A DNA stretch of 39,363 nucleotides from positions 1 through 39,363 of the forward strand of contig JAFGHQ010000040.1 in NCBI GenBank assembly GCA_016930035.1, written 5' to 3'. The notes under the pieces were generated by a model. It made no database searches. It was given only the letters and a program-made list of their open reading frames with translations, and had not been told where the DNA came from. Position numbers and translations under genes: made by a program. The DNA is from Gammaproteobacteria bacterium. Lineage in GTDB: Bacteria > Pseudomonadota > Gammaproteobacteria > UBA12402. Of this stretch, positions 1 through 8,274 are shown piece by piece (position 1 is the stretch's first letter; each line of letters starts with the position of its first letter).

Positions 1-57
1 ATCAAGACGTTACTTGATTAAGCAGTGAATAGTTACATTTTATGATATATTACTTTT

Positions 58-1851
58 ATGCCTGATTTGAAATTTATAAGAAACTTTTCCATTATTGCCC
101 ATATCGACCACGGAAAATCCACACTCGCAGATCGTCTTATTGAACGATGCGGTGGTTTATCCGATCGAGAAATGGCAGCCCAAGTTCTAGATTCCATGGA
201 TTTAGAACGCGAGCGCGGAATCACTATCAAAGCGCACAGTGTTACACTCAAATACCAAGCCAAAAACGGTCAAACCTATCAACTCAATTTTATTGATACG
301 CCGGGGCATGTGGATTTTGCCTACGAAGTTTCTCGTTCCTTAGGAGCCTGTGAGGGAGCTTTATTGGTCGTGGATGCTGCCCAAGGTGTTGAAGCTCAAA
401 CGGTTGCTGTTTGTTACATGGCTATAGAGCAAGGCCTTGTTGTGGTCCCTGTTTTAAACAAAATGGATTTGCCTCAAGCAGAACCGGAGCGCGTTATTCA
501 AGAAATCGAAAACATCATCGGTATTGAAGCCCACGATGCATTACGCATCAGTGCAAAGACCGGAGAAGGCATTGAAGATTTATTAGAAACATTAATTGCT
601 AAAATACCCGCTCCTGCAGGCGCAGAAAATACGCCACTTAAAGCGCTGATTATCGATTCATGGTTTGACAATTATTTGGGCGTGGTGTCTTTAGTGCGAA
701 TTAAGGAAGGTTTTCTTCGCGTTCGGGATAAAATTATGGTGATGTCCTCAGGAAAAATTTATCAAGTAGATAAATTAGGCGTTTTTACACCAAAATCAAA
801 AGAAGTGGAACAATTATCCGTTGGCGAGGTAGGTTTTGTGGTGGCGGGCATTAAAGATATTCATGGAGCTCCTGTTGGTGACACGTTGACGGATGCTTAT
901 AAACCTGCGGGAAAACCCTTGCCAGGGTTTCAAAAAGTAAAACCTCAAGTTTTTGCCGGGCTTTATCCTATTGATTCGGAAGATTACGAAACTTTCCGAG
1001 AAGCATTGGAAAAATTAAGTCTCAATGATGCAGCTTTGGTTTACGAACCCGAAACATCAAGTGCGCTGGGTTTTGGTTTTCGTTGTGGATTTTTGGGTAT
1101 GCTACACATGGAAATTGTACAAGAACGCCTAGAACGCGAATATCATCTCAATTTAATTACAACCGCCCCAACTGTTATTTTTGAAATCTTGACCACAAAA
1201 GATGAAATATTACATATTGACAATCCAGCAAAATTGCCGCCCCCTAATTATATTGATGAAATACGAGAACCGATAGTGTTGGCTAACATGTTAACCCCAC
1301 AAGAACACGTGGGAAATATTATGAAACTTTGCTTGGAAAAGCGTGGCAGGCAAGTCAAAATGCTTTACCATGGAAATCAGGTTTCCTTGACTTACAAATT
1401 ACCGATGAATGAGGTAGTATTAGATTTCTACGATCGATTAAAATCCATTAGCCGTGGTTATGCTTCATTAGATTATGCTTTCGATTCATTTGAACAAGCG
1501 GATTTGGTTAAATTGGATATCTTAATTAATGGTGAAAAAGTAGACGCTCTATCCTCCATCGTTCATAAAGAAAAAGCTTTTTATCGCGGTCAAGATTTGA
1601 CGAAACGTCTCAAGGATATCATTCCGCGCCAGATGTTTGAGGTGGCAATTCAAGCAGCCATTGGTAATCAAATCATTGCGCGTACAACCGTCAAAGCCCT
1701 ACGAAAAAATGTGACAGCAAAATGTTACGGGGGCGACGTAACGCGCAAACGTAAATTATTAGAAAAACAAAAAGCGGGGAAAAAACGTATGAAACGCGTA
1801 GGCAAAGTTAATCTGCCTCAAGAAGCATTTTTAGCCATTTTAAAAGTGTAG
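58..1851 (+). CDS. lepA: Elongation factor 4 (LepA), ribosomal back-translocase GTPase
   Basis: Translational GTPase that binds the ribosome and acts in translation under stress and in 30S biogenesis. The 597-residue product is close to the E. coli length of 599. G-domain motifs are visible: the P-loop AHIDHGKST near residue 14, DTPGH near residue 81, NKMD near residue 135 and SAK near residue 163. The C-terminal half carries the LepA-specific region with the family-typical stretch [20 protein letters not shown] near the end. The ATG is chosen because [21 protein letters not shown] fits the family N-terminus; no clear Shine-Dalgarno precedes it. As in many proteobacteria, lepA is directly followed by lepB on the same strand. 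Identification is certain. Confidence 0.98.
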   Translation: MPDLKFIRNFSIIAHIDHGKSTLADRLIERCGGLSDREMAAQVLDSMDLERERGITIKAHSVTLKYQAKNGQTYQLNFIDTPGHVDFAYEVSRSLGACEGALLVVDAAQGVEAQTVAVCYMAIEQGLVVVPVLNKMDLPQAEPERVIQEIENIIGIEAHDALRISAKTGEGIEDLLETLIAKIPAPAGAENTPLKALIIDSWFDNYLGVVSLVRIKEGFLRVRDKIMVMSSGKIYQVDKLGVFTPKSKEVEQLSVGEVGFVVAGIKDIHGAPVGDTLTDAYKPAGKPLPGFQKVKPQVFAGLYPIDSEDYETFREALEKLSLNDAALVYEPETSSALGFGFRCGFLGMLHMEIVQERLEREYHLNLITTAPTVIFEILTTKDEILHIDNPAKLPPPNYIDEIREPIVLANMLTPQEHVGNIMKLCLEKRGRQVKMLYHGNQVSLTYKLPMNEVVLDFYDRLKSISRGYASLDYAFDSFEQADLVKLDILINGEKVDALSSIVHKEKAFYRGQDLTKRLKDIIPRQMFEVAIQAAIGNQIIARTTVKALRKNVTAKCYGGDVTRKRKLLEKQKAGKKRMKRVGKVNLPQEAFLAILKV

Positions 1852-1910
1852 AGAACAATTAAAAATAAAAAACTAAGAATGCTGAAGTCGCTTGCACGAC
1901 AACCATTTTT

Positions 1911-1943
1911 GTAGGATGGGTTAAGTGATAGCACAACCCGACA
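1911..1943. repeat. REP-like palindrome, GTAGG...AACCC type, copy 1
   Basis: Short imperfect palindrome between lepA and lepB. It begins GTAGGATGGGTTAAG and ends with AACCCGACA, so GGGTT can pair with AACCC. A better preserved relative lies at 38323-38357 after mshG. It is probably a dispersed intergenic REP-type repeat, which could also act as an RNA hairpin between the two genes. Confidence 0.6.
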
Positions 1944-1980
1944 ATTAGGCTCATTAAAAATTAAGCATAAAGGTATGTTT

Positions 1981-2754
1981 ATGAACATCGATTTTCCATT
2001 AATTTTAGTAATTTTAACTTTTTTAAGCGGATTGATTGCATTAATTGATCTGTTATTTTTTGCAAAACCTCGAAAAAAAACACAACGCAAAATTCCAATT
2101 ATTTTTGAATATTCACGATCTTTTTTCCCGGTATTTTTATTTGTTTTGGTTATTCGATCTTTTGTCATTCAACCTTTTAGAGTCCCAACAGGGTCTTTAG
2201 AACCGACTGTCTTACCAGGCGATTTTCTTTTAGTAAATCAGTTTATTTATGGGCTACGTCTTCCTGTTTTAAATACTAAAATTTTAAATATAAGCGAGCC
2301 TAAACGAGGCGATATTGTCGTATTTCGTTTTCCTGCAAAACCTAGTGTCAATTATGTCAAACGAGTGATCGGGTTACCCGGCGATCATATTATTTATAAA
2401 AATAAAAAACTTACCATAAATGGGAAAATAGTCCCGCAAAAATTCATCAAAAATGGGTTTGATTTTGAACCCCCGCATGAATATATTCCTGTAAAAATTG
2501 AACAAGAAAATTTGGAAGAGAAAAAATATCATATACAAATTCGTCCCAAAAATGGCGAAGATGCAAACTATGATTTTGTGGTGCCTGATGATGCTTATTT
2601 TATGATGGGAGATAATCGTGATAATAGCGGGGATAGTCGGTACTGGGGATTTGTTCCGGAAAAAGACTTGGTAGGCAAAGCATTTATGATTTGGATGAGT
2701 TGGGGTGGCTTTCAAGATTGGATAAGGTGGCACCGAATTGGTAATAGATTGTAA
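1981..2754 (+). CDS. lepB: Signal peptidase I
   Basis: Membrane-bound serine protease (S26) that cleaves signal peptides of exported proteins. Two N-terminal membrane segments are visible, around residues 4-28 and 48-60 of the chosen product. Box B reads PTGSLEPTVLPGDF with the nucleophile Ser72. Box D, YVKRVIGLPGD, holds the general base Lys127. Box E is MMGDNRDNSGDSRYWGFVP. The residue after the catalytic Ser is Leu where Met is usual. An ATG also exists at 1975, but AAAGG at 1969-1973 lies one base from it and seven bases from 1981, so the second ATG is preferred (257 aa). It lies between lepA and rnc, as in E. coli. Confidence 0.96.
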   Translation: MNIDFPLILVILTFLSGLIALIDLLFFAKPRKKTQRKIPIIFEYSRSFFPVFLFVLVIRSFVIQPFRVPTGSLEPTVLPGDFLLVNQFIYGLRLPVLNTKILNISEPKRGDIVVFRFPAKPSVNYVKRVIGLPGDHIIYKNKKLTINGKIVPQKFIKNGFDFEPPHEYIPVKIEQENLEEKKYHIQIRPKNGEDANYDFVVPDDAYFMMGDNRDNSGDSRYWGFVPEKDLVGKAFMIWMSWGGFQDWIRWHRIGNRL

Positions 2755-2766
2755 GGACCAAAAACC

Positions 2767-3450
2767 ATGACAAAAAATCTCGACGATTTAATGTCTGCTT
2801 TAGGATATCAATTTAAAAATACTGAATTACTTGAGCAGGCATTAAAACATCGAAGTTACAGTAAAAATAATAATGAACGCTTAGAATTTTTAGGTGATTC
2901 TGTCGTTAATTTTATTGTGGCTTCTGAACTTTTTCATCATTTTCCAAAAGCTAAAGAAGGCCAACTCAGTCGGCTACGTTCTAATCTCGTTAAGACAGAA
3001 CCTTTAGCAAATTTAGCAAAAACGTTTAACGTGAATGAATTTTTACGTTTAGGCAAAGGGGAAGAAAAAAGTGGGGGGGCAGAACGCTCGTCTATTTTAG
3101 AAGATGCCATGGAGGCAATTATTGGAGCAATTTACTTAGATTCGAATATGAAAACGTGTTATTCACACGTTGCCCGATGGTATCGAGCCATTATCGACCA
3201 ACTTTCTTTAGAAGAAGTTTATAAAGATCCCAAATCATTACTTCAAGAATATCTACAATCCAAACAAATGCCTTTGCCTGAATATCGTTTATCAGAAACC
3301 AGAGGACAAGAACATAATCAAATTTTTGTGATCGAGTGCAGAGTGCTGCCCTTAAAACAAGGAATGACAGGTGAGGGAACAAGTCGCAGGCGTGCTGAGC
3401 AAAAAGCCGCCGAAAAGGTATTAAAAGCATTGGGCGAGGCAGCTAATTAA
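2767..3450 (+). CDS. rnc: Ribonuclease III
   Basis: Double-stranded RNA endonuclease that processes rRNA precursors and some mRNAs. The signature NERLEFLGDSV is at residues 36-46, with metal-binding Glu40 and Asp44; the second pair, Asp113 and Glu116, is in the EDAMEAIIGAIYLD segment. A C-terminal double-stranded RNA-binding domain covers about residues 155-225, with the typical TGEGTSRRRAEQKAAEKVL end. The 227-aa length is normal (E. coli 226). An AAGGA at 2752-2756 overlaps the end of lepB and precedes the ATG by 10 bases, suggesting translational linkage to lepB. Confidence 0.98.
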   Translation: MTKNLDDLMSALGYQFKNTELLEQALKHRSYSKNNNERLEFLGDSVVNFIVASELFHHFPKAKEGQLSRLRSNLVKTEPLANLAKTFNVNEFLRLGKGEEKSGGAERSSILEDAMEAIIGAIYLDSNMKTCYSHVARWYRAIIDQLSLEEVYKDPKSLLQEYLQSKQMPLPEYRLSETRGQEHNQIFVIECRVLPLKQGMTGEGTSRRRAEQKAAEKVLKALGEAAN

Positions 3451-3616
3451 TTGATGAATGGGCAAACAATGAAGGCGGCTATCTATTTTTAAAAAACCCC
3501 GGGTAATTCATTGTTAAATTAAAAATTATTTATAAAATTTAAAATTTAGAATCTAACATTTAAAATAAAAACTATAAGTTATTGTTTTTTAATTTACATG
3601 ATGCTTTTTATCCGAA

Positions 3617-3628
3617 ATTCACGTGAAT
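3617..3628. other. 12-bp perfect palindrome just upstream of era
   Basis: ATTCACGTGAAT is a perfect dyad ending 7 bases before the era start codon, in a very AT-rich 185-base gap after rnc. It could be a protein-binding site or chance; nothing else supports a role. The rest of this gap shows only AT-rich sequence. Confidence 0.25.
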
Positions 3629-3635
3629 ATATTGT

Positions 3636-4532
3636 ATGAAGAAAAAAACTTACTGTGGGTATGTTGCCATCATTGGCAAACCAAATGTCGGTAAATCAAC
3701 GTTGTTAAATCGACTAATTGGCCGAAAAATTAGTATTACTTCTAAAAAGCCACAAACAACGCGCTATCAAATTTTGGGTATTAAAACTCAACATAACAAA
3801 CAAATTATTTTTGTAGACACCCCAGGTATTCATCCCACACAAAAAAGACAATTAGATCGCCTCATGAATCGGGCTGCAACAAGCATTATAGCGGATGTCG
3901 ATTTAATTATTTTTATGGTCGATGCAAAATTTTGGTCAGCAGAAGACGAATTTATACTTAGCTTAATTCAAAAAAATCGAGATATTAAAAAACCCGTTAT
4001 TTTGGTTTTAAATAAAGTAGATTTGGTGAAAAACAAAAAACAATTATTACCCAAAATAAAAATGTTATCTGAAAAACAAAATTTCGTAGCTATTATTCCG
4101 CTCTCGCTTAAAAAAGAAGTCAACATTGATGCGCTAGAAAAAATCATTGATCAAAATATTCCTGCTGGAAATTTTTTGTTTCCAAAAGAACAATTTACGG
4201 ATCGCGATGATCGATTTTTAACAGCTGAAATTATTCGTGAGAAAATTATGCGCGTAACCGGTCAGGAAGTTCCTTACGATATTGCTGTCATTATTGAATC
4301 TTTTCGATATGAAGAAAATTTATTAAAAATTGATGCCGTTATTTGGGTTTCAAAACCAGGTCAGAAAAAAATCATGATCGGAACTAAAGGTGAAAAACTA
4401 AAAGAAATCGGCACACAGGCACGCCTTGATTTGGAAAAATTATTTAATACTAAAGTATTCTTAAGCCTATGGGTAAAAATCAAAACAAAATGGTCGGATG
4501 ATTCAAGGTTACTTACCGAATTAGGCTTTTAA
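3636..4532 (+). CDS. era: GTPase Era, 16S rRNA-binding ribosome assembly factor
   Basis: Essential small GTPase that binds the 3' end of 16S rRNA during 30S maturation. The 298-aa product (E. coli 301) has G1 GKPNVGKS at residues 14-21, a TTR effector segment (KPQTTRYQILG), DTPG near residue 61 and NKVD near residue 125. The C-terminal KH domain shows the family motif KIMIGTKGEKLKEIG. No Shine-Dalgarno is evident and the 5' flank is very AT-rich. It follows rnc and precedes recO, the standard gammaproteobacterial order. Confidence 0.98.
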   Translation: MKKKTYCGYVAIIGKPNVGKSTLLNRLIGRKISITSKKPQTTRYQILGIKTQHNKQIIFVDTPGIHPTQKRQLDRLMNRAATSIIADVDLIIFMVDAKFWSAEDEFILSLIQKNRDIKKPVILVLNKVDLVKNKKQLLPKIKMLSEKQNFVAIIPLSLKKEVNIDALEKIIDQNIPAGNFLFPKEQFTDRDDRFLTAEIIREKIMRVTGQEVPYDIAVIIESFRYEENLLKIDAVIWVSKPGQKKIMIGTKGEKLKEIGTQARLDLEKLFNTKVFLSLWVKIKTKWSDDSRLLTELGF

Positions 4533-4545
4533 AAATAGAGCTATT

Positions 4546-5274
4546 GTGGGGAACCATATTTTACAAAGAGCATTTGTTTTACATCGTCGCGCTTACAGCG
4601 AAACAAGTTTTTTAGTCGAGTTATTAACTGAGCAATCAGGGCGGGTTTGCGTTATCGCAAAGGGGGCAAGAGGCCCTAAATCTCCTTTTCGCTACCTACT
4701 TGAGCCTTTTATACTTTTAACTGTTTCATTTCGCGGAAAAGGGGAATTGCCCATTTTACAAATGGCGGAATCTTTAGGAAAAACTTTTTATCTTCAAGAC
4801 ATCAAATTATTTAGCGGATTATATGTTAATGAATTATTAATATACCTCTTGCATCGTCATGATGCCAACCCTGAAATCTTTTCTCATTATTTAAAATTAC
4901 TCGAGCGGTTTCAAAGCATATTTTCAAACGATCAACGAACGATAGAAATAGCGCTTAGAATATTCGAAAAATCATTACTACATGAATTGGGTTATGGGGT
5001 ACAGTTTGAAAAAGAAGCTCGCTCGGACCAGTTTATTCAACCGCATCACTATTACCATTTTAGACCTGGCGAAGGTTTTAAAAGCTCAATGCCCGGCAAC
5101 GGTTTTTTGGGAGAGCATTTACTTGCCATTGCACGAAATGACTATGCATCAGACGCAGTGTTAAAAGATTCGAAACGGTTAATGCGAATGATGTTTGAAT
5201 TCTTGCTAGGGGAGCGAACTATTGAAAGCAGAAAGCTTTTTAGTTCAGTGGCATCGCAGGAGAAGCATATATAG
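4546..5274 (+). CDS. recO: DNA repair protein RecO
   Basis: RecF-pathway protein that helps RecA load onto SSB-coated single-stranded DNA. The 242-aa product has the N-terminal OB-fold opening (LQRAFVLHRRAYSETSFLVE) and the RecO helical region after about residue 80; length matches E. coli (242). Translation probably begins at GTG 4546, 13 bases after the era stop. The last codons (H-I-stop) lie inside the left terminal repeat of the element at 5269-5486, so the present stop codon comes from that element. The pdxJ gene that often follows recO is not here; the strand switches instead. Confidence 0.93.
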   Translation: MGNHILQRAFVLHRRAYSETSFLVELLTEQSGRVCVIAKGARGPKSPFRYLLEPFILLTVSFRGKGELPILQMAESLGKTFYLQDIKLFSGLYVNELLIYLLHRHDANPEIFSHYLKLLERFQSIFSNDQRTIEIALRIFEKSLLHELGYGVQFEKEARSDQFIQPHHYYHFRPGEGFKSSMPGNGFLGEHLLAIARNDYASDAVLKDSKRLMRMMFEFLLGERTIESRKLFSSVASQEKHI

Positions 5275-5486
5275 TATTTCCAATTAACATTGAGACAAGC
5301 GGTTTTCATCCAGAGGGAACACCGCCATCGCTGTCATTCCGAATCCCACTTCCATGTTGTCATTCCGAAGGAGCGTTAGCGACCGAGAAATCTCAAAGGC
5401 GAGATTCTTCGTCGACGCACAGCGCCTCATCTGAATGACGGCCTGGTGACAATTATTGGTCCAAATATTAATTGGAAATACTATAT
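5269..5486. mobile_element. MITE-like element, 218 bp, with 19-bp perfect terminal inverted repeats
   Basis: ATATAGTATTTCCAATTAA at 5269-5287 is exactly repeated in inverse at 5468-5486. The interior holds two GTCATTCCGAA-type motifs (one followed by GGAGCGTTAGCGACCGAG), a hairpin made by GAGAAATCTC and GAGATTCTTC with spacer AAAGGC, and an inverted TGAATGACG near the right end. It has no coding capacity. Such GTCATTCCGAAGG repeats are common in intergenic DNA of host-associated bacteria (family knowledge). I infer a non-autonomous mobile element; no clear target-site duplication is visible. It may also act as a bidirectional terminator between recO and the convergent HPt gene. Confidence 0.7.
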
Positions 5487-5496
5487 GCGCCCCTTA

Positions 5497-5856
5497 CTAT
5501 TGTGCATCTTTAAATTCCTCATAGGCTAAAGGAATTTTATTCATTTCCTCCATTAATTGTTCAGAATATTTTTGCACCATTTTTTCATCTTTTTCATTAG
5601 CGGAATTTTCTAATTGACGCGCTGCTTTTTCTAAAGACATTGTGCCACAATAACGTGACCCCCCAGAAATTTTATGCGCCATTTTCGACAATTCTATATA
5701 ATTTTTTTCTTTCAGAAACTTCGTTAAATTGGGTTTATATTCTTCATTAATCGACCGAATTAATAATTCAATCATTTGTTTGACTATATTGATATCATTG
5801 CGCATAAATTTGAGCGCATGTTTCCAATCGATGATATGAGTTGATAATTTTTTCAT
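5497..5856 (-). CDS. Stand-alone HPt (histidine phosphotransfer) protein, GacS/BarA-like
   Basis: A 119-aa protein made of a single HPt four-helix domain. The phosphoacceptor is His61 in MAHKISGGSRYCG, followed by a helix with the family-typical KAARQLEN. The RYCG after the active site resembles the HPt domain at the C-terminus of BarA/GacS/LetS hybrid kinases, so I infer it relays phosphate in such a system; the partner kinase and regulator are not in this window. Shine-Dalgarno AGGAAA lies 7 bases before the ATG. It sits 36 bases downstream of the HTH regulator on the same strand and is probably co-transcribed with it. Function as an HPt is confident, the pathway is not. Confidence 0.82.
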   Translation of the reverse strand: MKKLSTHIIDWKHALKFMRNDINIVKQMIELLIRSINEEYKPNLTKFLKEKNYIELSKMAHKISGGSRYCGTMSLEKAARQLENSANEKDEKMVQKYSEQLMEEMNKIPLAYEEFKDAQ

Positions 5857-5892
5857 GATGATTTCCTATCAATTTCAATTATTCTTCTTCAG

Positions 5893-6588
5893 TTACTCTT
5901 CTGGACATCTATGCCAAATGACAGGTGCGGCATAATCAATCTGAGCATCAAAAATTACTGGCTCTGTTGCACTCCAAGAGGGATTAAGACAAAGAAGATT
6001 GTATCGGCCTTTTTTATTGCTTTCAAAGAGGCGTCTAAAGTATATTTTATTGTCTTTTGTTTTAACGATACAATCTTTACCCAAAGCTGTTTTTATTTGT
6101 TTATCGTATTTACAACGGCCGCCCACGTAATCACCGGGCGAATACCAGGGAGCCATTTCTTCATTGATGACCTGGAAAATAACCGAATTAGGCGCTATTT
6201 TTTTAAAGTAATCGGCTTCTTGTAGCAGCAATTGATGATCGCTCGCTTGAGCATACTCGTAAGTAGGTGAAATTTCCTGAAGTGATTGATCAAGATGCGA
6301 AAATAACTGAGGCATGGGTCCTAATCCCTCGGCAATCCACGATTCCGACACCAAAATGCCTTCGTTACGATAAATTTTTAAACATTTATTAACAGCTTTC
6401 TGCGTCAGCTTGGTTTTTTTGTATTCCCAAACTTTGAGCGTATCTTTAGGGATTTTATATTTTTTTTCGATGTAAGCACGACTTCGGCCAATGAGTTTGT
6501 CACGGAGATATCGTAAACGTTTGCCGGGGGTTGTTAGCCGAGATGTGTTTGATTCCAATTCAATATATTTAGCCACTGTTTTCGCCAT
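5893..6588 (-). CDS. HTH transcriptional regulator with degenerate S24 (LexA/CI-like) C-terminal domain
   Basis: A 231-aa protein. Residues about 20-75 look like a helix-turn-helix region (GKRLRYLRDKLIGRSRAYIE ... IPKDTLKVWEYKKTKLT). Residues about 115-225 match the S24 fold of phage repressors: NEEMAPWYSPGDYVGG aligns with the usual D-S-M-x-P...GD motif, and YFRRL with the usual KRL motif. Glu144 replaces the catalytic Ser and Arg185 the catalytic Lys, so self-cleavage is unlikely. An in-frame stop upstream fixes the ATG. No strong Shine-Dalgarno is seen. It probably forms a two-gene operon with the downstream HPt gene. I infer a non-proteolytic repressor; the signal it senses is unknown. 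Confidence 0.8.
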   Translation of the reverse strand: MAKTVAKYIELESNTSRLTTPGKRLRYLRDKLIGRSRAYIEKKYKIPKDTLKVWEYKKTKLTQKAVNKCLKIYRNEGILVSESWIAEGLGPMPQLFSHLDQSLQEISPTYEYAQASDHQLLLQEADYFKKIAPNSVIFQVINEEMAPWYSPGDYVGGRCKYDKQIKTALGKDCIVKTKDNKIYFRRLFESNKKGRYNLLCLNPSWSATEPVIFDAQIDYAAPVIWHRCPEE

Positions 6589-6641
6589 GAAGTTATACAG
6601 TGAAGAATGCGACCTCTATGCCGATTCTCAAATTCACTATA

Positions 6642-6663
6642 AAGATGTCGTACGCAACATCTT
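6642..6663. promoter_or_regulatory. Candidate operator in the divergent promoter region
   Basis: AAGATGT and ACATCTT form a 7-bp perfect inverted repeat with an 8-base spacer (containing CGTACG), 54 bases upstream of the S24-like regulator on its coding-strand side. On the minus strand a TATAGT-like -10 box immediately follows it, so a bound dimer would cover the promoter. This is the arrangement expected for autoregulation. It is inference from position and symmetry only. Confidence 0.35.
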
Positions 6664-6742
6664 CATTAAAATGTGGGGAAGTTTACTGAGAAATTTTATA
6701 TTACTCAAGTAGTTCTTTTTTACTGTGCCTTTATCGAAAATA

Positions 6743-6751
6743 TGTTAGAAT
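6743..6751 (+). promoter_or_regulatory. Candidate extended -10 promoter of the msh operon
   Basis: TGTTAGAAT fits an extended -10 element (TGnTAtAAT, one mismatch) 46 bases before the mshI start. No good -35 box is found at 16-18 bases, which extended -10 promoters can tolerate. It is placed correctly to drive the tightly packed genes from mshI onward. Confidence 0.4.
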
Positions 6752-6796
6752 TTTAGTCATCAAAGCAATCAGAAAATGGATTCTACAGAGGAACTT

Positions 6797-7726
6797 ATGC
6801 TATTTGATTCTTTAAAACGTCAATTTGTTGATAAAGGATTAGTGGGACTCAATATCGCTTCTAAGCAAGTCAATTTCGCTTATATTTCAACCATCAATTC
6901 CAAACTAACAATCGAGGCCGTAGACAATTGCTCTTACGATGACCTAATCACTTTAAAAACTTGTCTATCCCAGTTTACCTCAAAATACCATTTAGAAAAC
7001 AGTTATTGCAATTGGGTTTTATCACCGAATGATTATCGTTTATTGTTAGTTGACAAACCGAAAGTGCCCTCGTATGAATATCAATCTGCCGTAAAATGGC
7101 AGGTCAAAGACATGGTTGATTTTCCTATAGATGACATGGTCACGAATATTTTTTCCCCTGCTATCATTAACAAGTCTTATGAAGAAAAATTATATGTGGT
7201 CGTTGCCAGGCAATCTTTTTTAGAAGCATATGCCCAAGTGATCGAACAATCCTCCTTACATTTGGTTTCTATCGACATAACAGAATTAAGCATACTCAAC
7301 TTATTACAACAAGCCAATTATGATACCCAAGCTGTGATCATTCTAGATGCTTCGAATGAGGAAAGTATTTTAATGATGACAGATCATTCAGGTTCCCTTT
7401 ATTTCACACGAAGAGTGCCTTACGGACTAAAAGCTTTATCACTCTCTAAAAATATAACCAAATTAACTACAGAAATAGGACGATCTTTTGATTACTGCCA
7501 GAATTTACTAAATCAAGAATTACCTTCAAAATTTATTTTTTCTCCCGTTTTTTTAAACCATGAAAAAATAGTTAACCGTTGTATTCAAGCAATGAATTTT
7601 CCAGATACAGATACGATGAATATTAAACATTTTTTAAATTCTTCTGTTGAATTAACCCTTGATTTACAATCACATTGTTATACAGCAATAGCAGGAGCAT
7701 TGAGAGAAAAGCGAGAAAAACCATGA
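6797..7726 (+). CDS. mshI: MSHA pilus biogenesis protein MshI (PilM-like, actin fold)
   Basis: Cytoplasmic actin-like component of the type IV pilus inner-membrane platform, equivalent to PilM. The product opens with GLVGLNIASKQVNFAYI, a PilM-style phosphate-binding strand, and has the family segment YEYQSAVKWQVKDMVDFPID near residue 95 and IILDASNEESILMMTDHSG in the second lobe. An upstream in-frame ATG exists at 6776, but AGAGGAA at 6787-6793 lies just before ATG 6797, so the shorter 309-aa form is chosen. Its stop overlaps the start of the PilN-like gene by 4 bases (ATGA). The gene order that follows (PilN-, PilO-, PilP-like, secretin, MshM, MshN) supports the MSHA assignment. Confidence 0.82.
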   Translation: MLFDSLKRQFVDKGLVGLNIASKQVNFAYISTINSKLTIEAVDNCSYDDLITLKTCLSQFTSKYHLENSYCNWVLSPNDYRLLLVDKPKVPSYEYQSAVKWQVKDMVDFPIDDMVTNIFSPAIINKSYEEKLYVVVARQSFLEAYAQVIEQSSLHLVSIDITELSILNLLQQANYDTQAVIILDASNEESILMMTDHSGSLYFTRRVPYGLKALSLSKNITKLTTEIGRSFDYCQNLLNQELPSKFIFSPVFLNHEKIVNRCIQAMNFPDTDTMNIKHFLNSSVELTLDLQSHCYTAIAGALREKREKP

Positions 7727-8274
7727 AACAACGGGTTAATTTAATTTCTACCTTATCGCGAAAACCAAAAACACCCTTGACATTGGGTGTCATCATTTGG
7801 GTTTGTATAATATGGCTGATCTTATTAAGTCTTGTTTATGGGGTCATATTTTGGAAAGGCTCCCAACAACAAGAACAATTGAACGTTTTAATAAAGGATA
7901 AAACGAATCTGCAACAACAGATCCAGAATATTCAACAACAAATTCAACAGGTGGAAGCTTTAACAACTGAATTAAGCCCCCAATCGGAATCAAAAGAATT
8001 TTTAGTGCCGCAAGGATTTTCTCAATACTTAACTGCATTAACTCAGGATTTTCCAAAAAATATTTGGTTAACGGAAATAGATATTGACCATATGCAACAT
8101 AAATTTACTATGATGGGATATGCCAAATCACGATCATTGATTACGCAGCTTTTGCACTTTTTAGGCAAGAAAGAAGCCTTTAAGACTATTCCTTTTCGCG
8201 ATTTAGGCATGCGACAAGAAAAAGAACAAAATAGATTCTCTTTTATTTTGAGTGCAGATCAACGACATGAATAA
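7723..8274 (+). CDS. PilN-like pilus assembly protein (MshI2 class)
   Basis: Bitopic inner-membrane protein of the pilus alignment subcomplex, which in this family binds MshI/PilM through its cytoplasmic N-terminus. The start MKQRVNLIS matches the conserved PilN N-terminus (x-x-x-INLL-type), and the ATG overlaps the mshI stop by 4 bases; a longer upstream reading is therefore rejected. One membrane segment spans about residues 19-43, followed by a Gln-rich coiled coil at about 47-80 and a periplasmic domain with the FPKNIWLTEIDID pattern typical of PilN. The product is 183 aa. It overlaps mshJ by 8 bases, so translation is coupled. Confidence 0.8.
   Translation: MKQRVNLISTLSRKPKTPLTLGVIIWVCIIWLILLSLVYGVIFWKGSQQQEQLNVLIKDKTNLQQQIQNIQQQIQQVEALTTELSPQSESKEFLVPQGFSQYLTALTQDFPKNIWLTEIDIDHMQHKFTMMGYAKSRSLITQLLHFLGKKEAFKTIPFRDLGMRQEKEQNRFSFILSADQRHE

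Noticed and set aside
1-57. Promoter for lepA (TTGATT at 14-19, TATGAT at 41-46)
   Set aside because: The spacing of 21 bases is too long for a sigma-70 promoter and the region is cut by the window edge.
5911-6225. Plus-strand open frame opposite the S24-like regulator
   Set aside because: It is antisense to a gene with clear domain features, has no ribosome site, and its Cys/Phe-rich translation resembles no protein.
6491-6712. Plus-strand open frame of 73 codons over the regulator's 5' end and promoter region
   Set aside because: Overlaps the N-terminal coding region of the minus-strand regulator and the candidate operator; no protein-like pattern.
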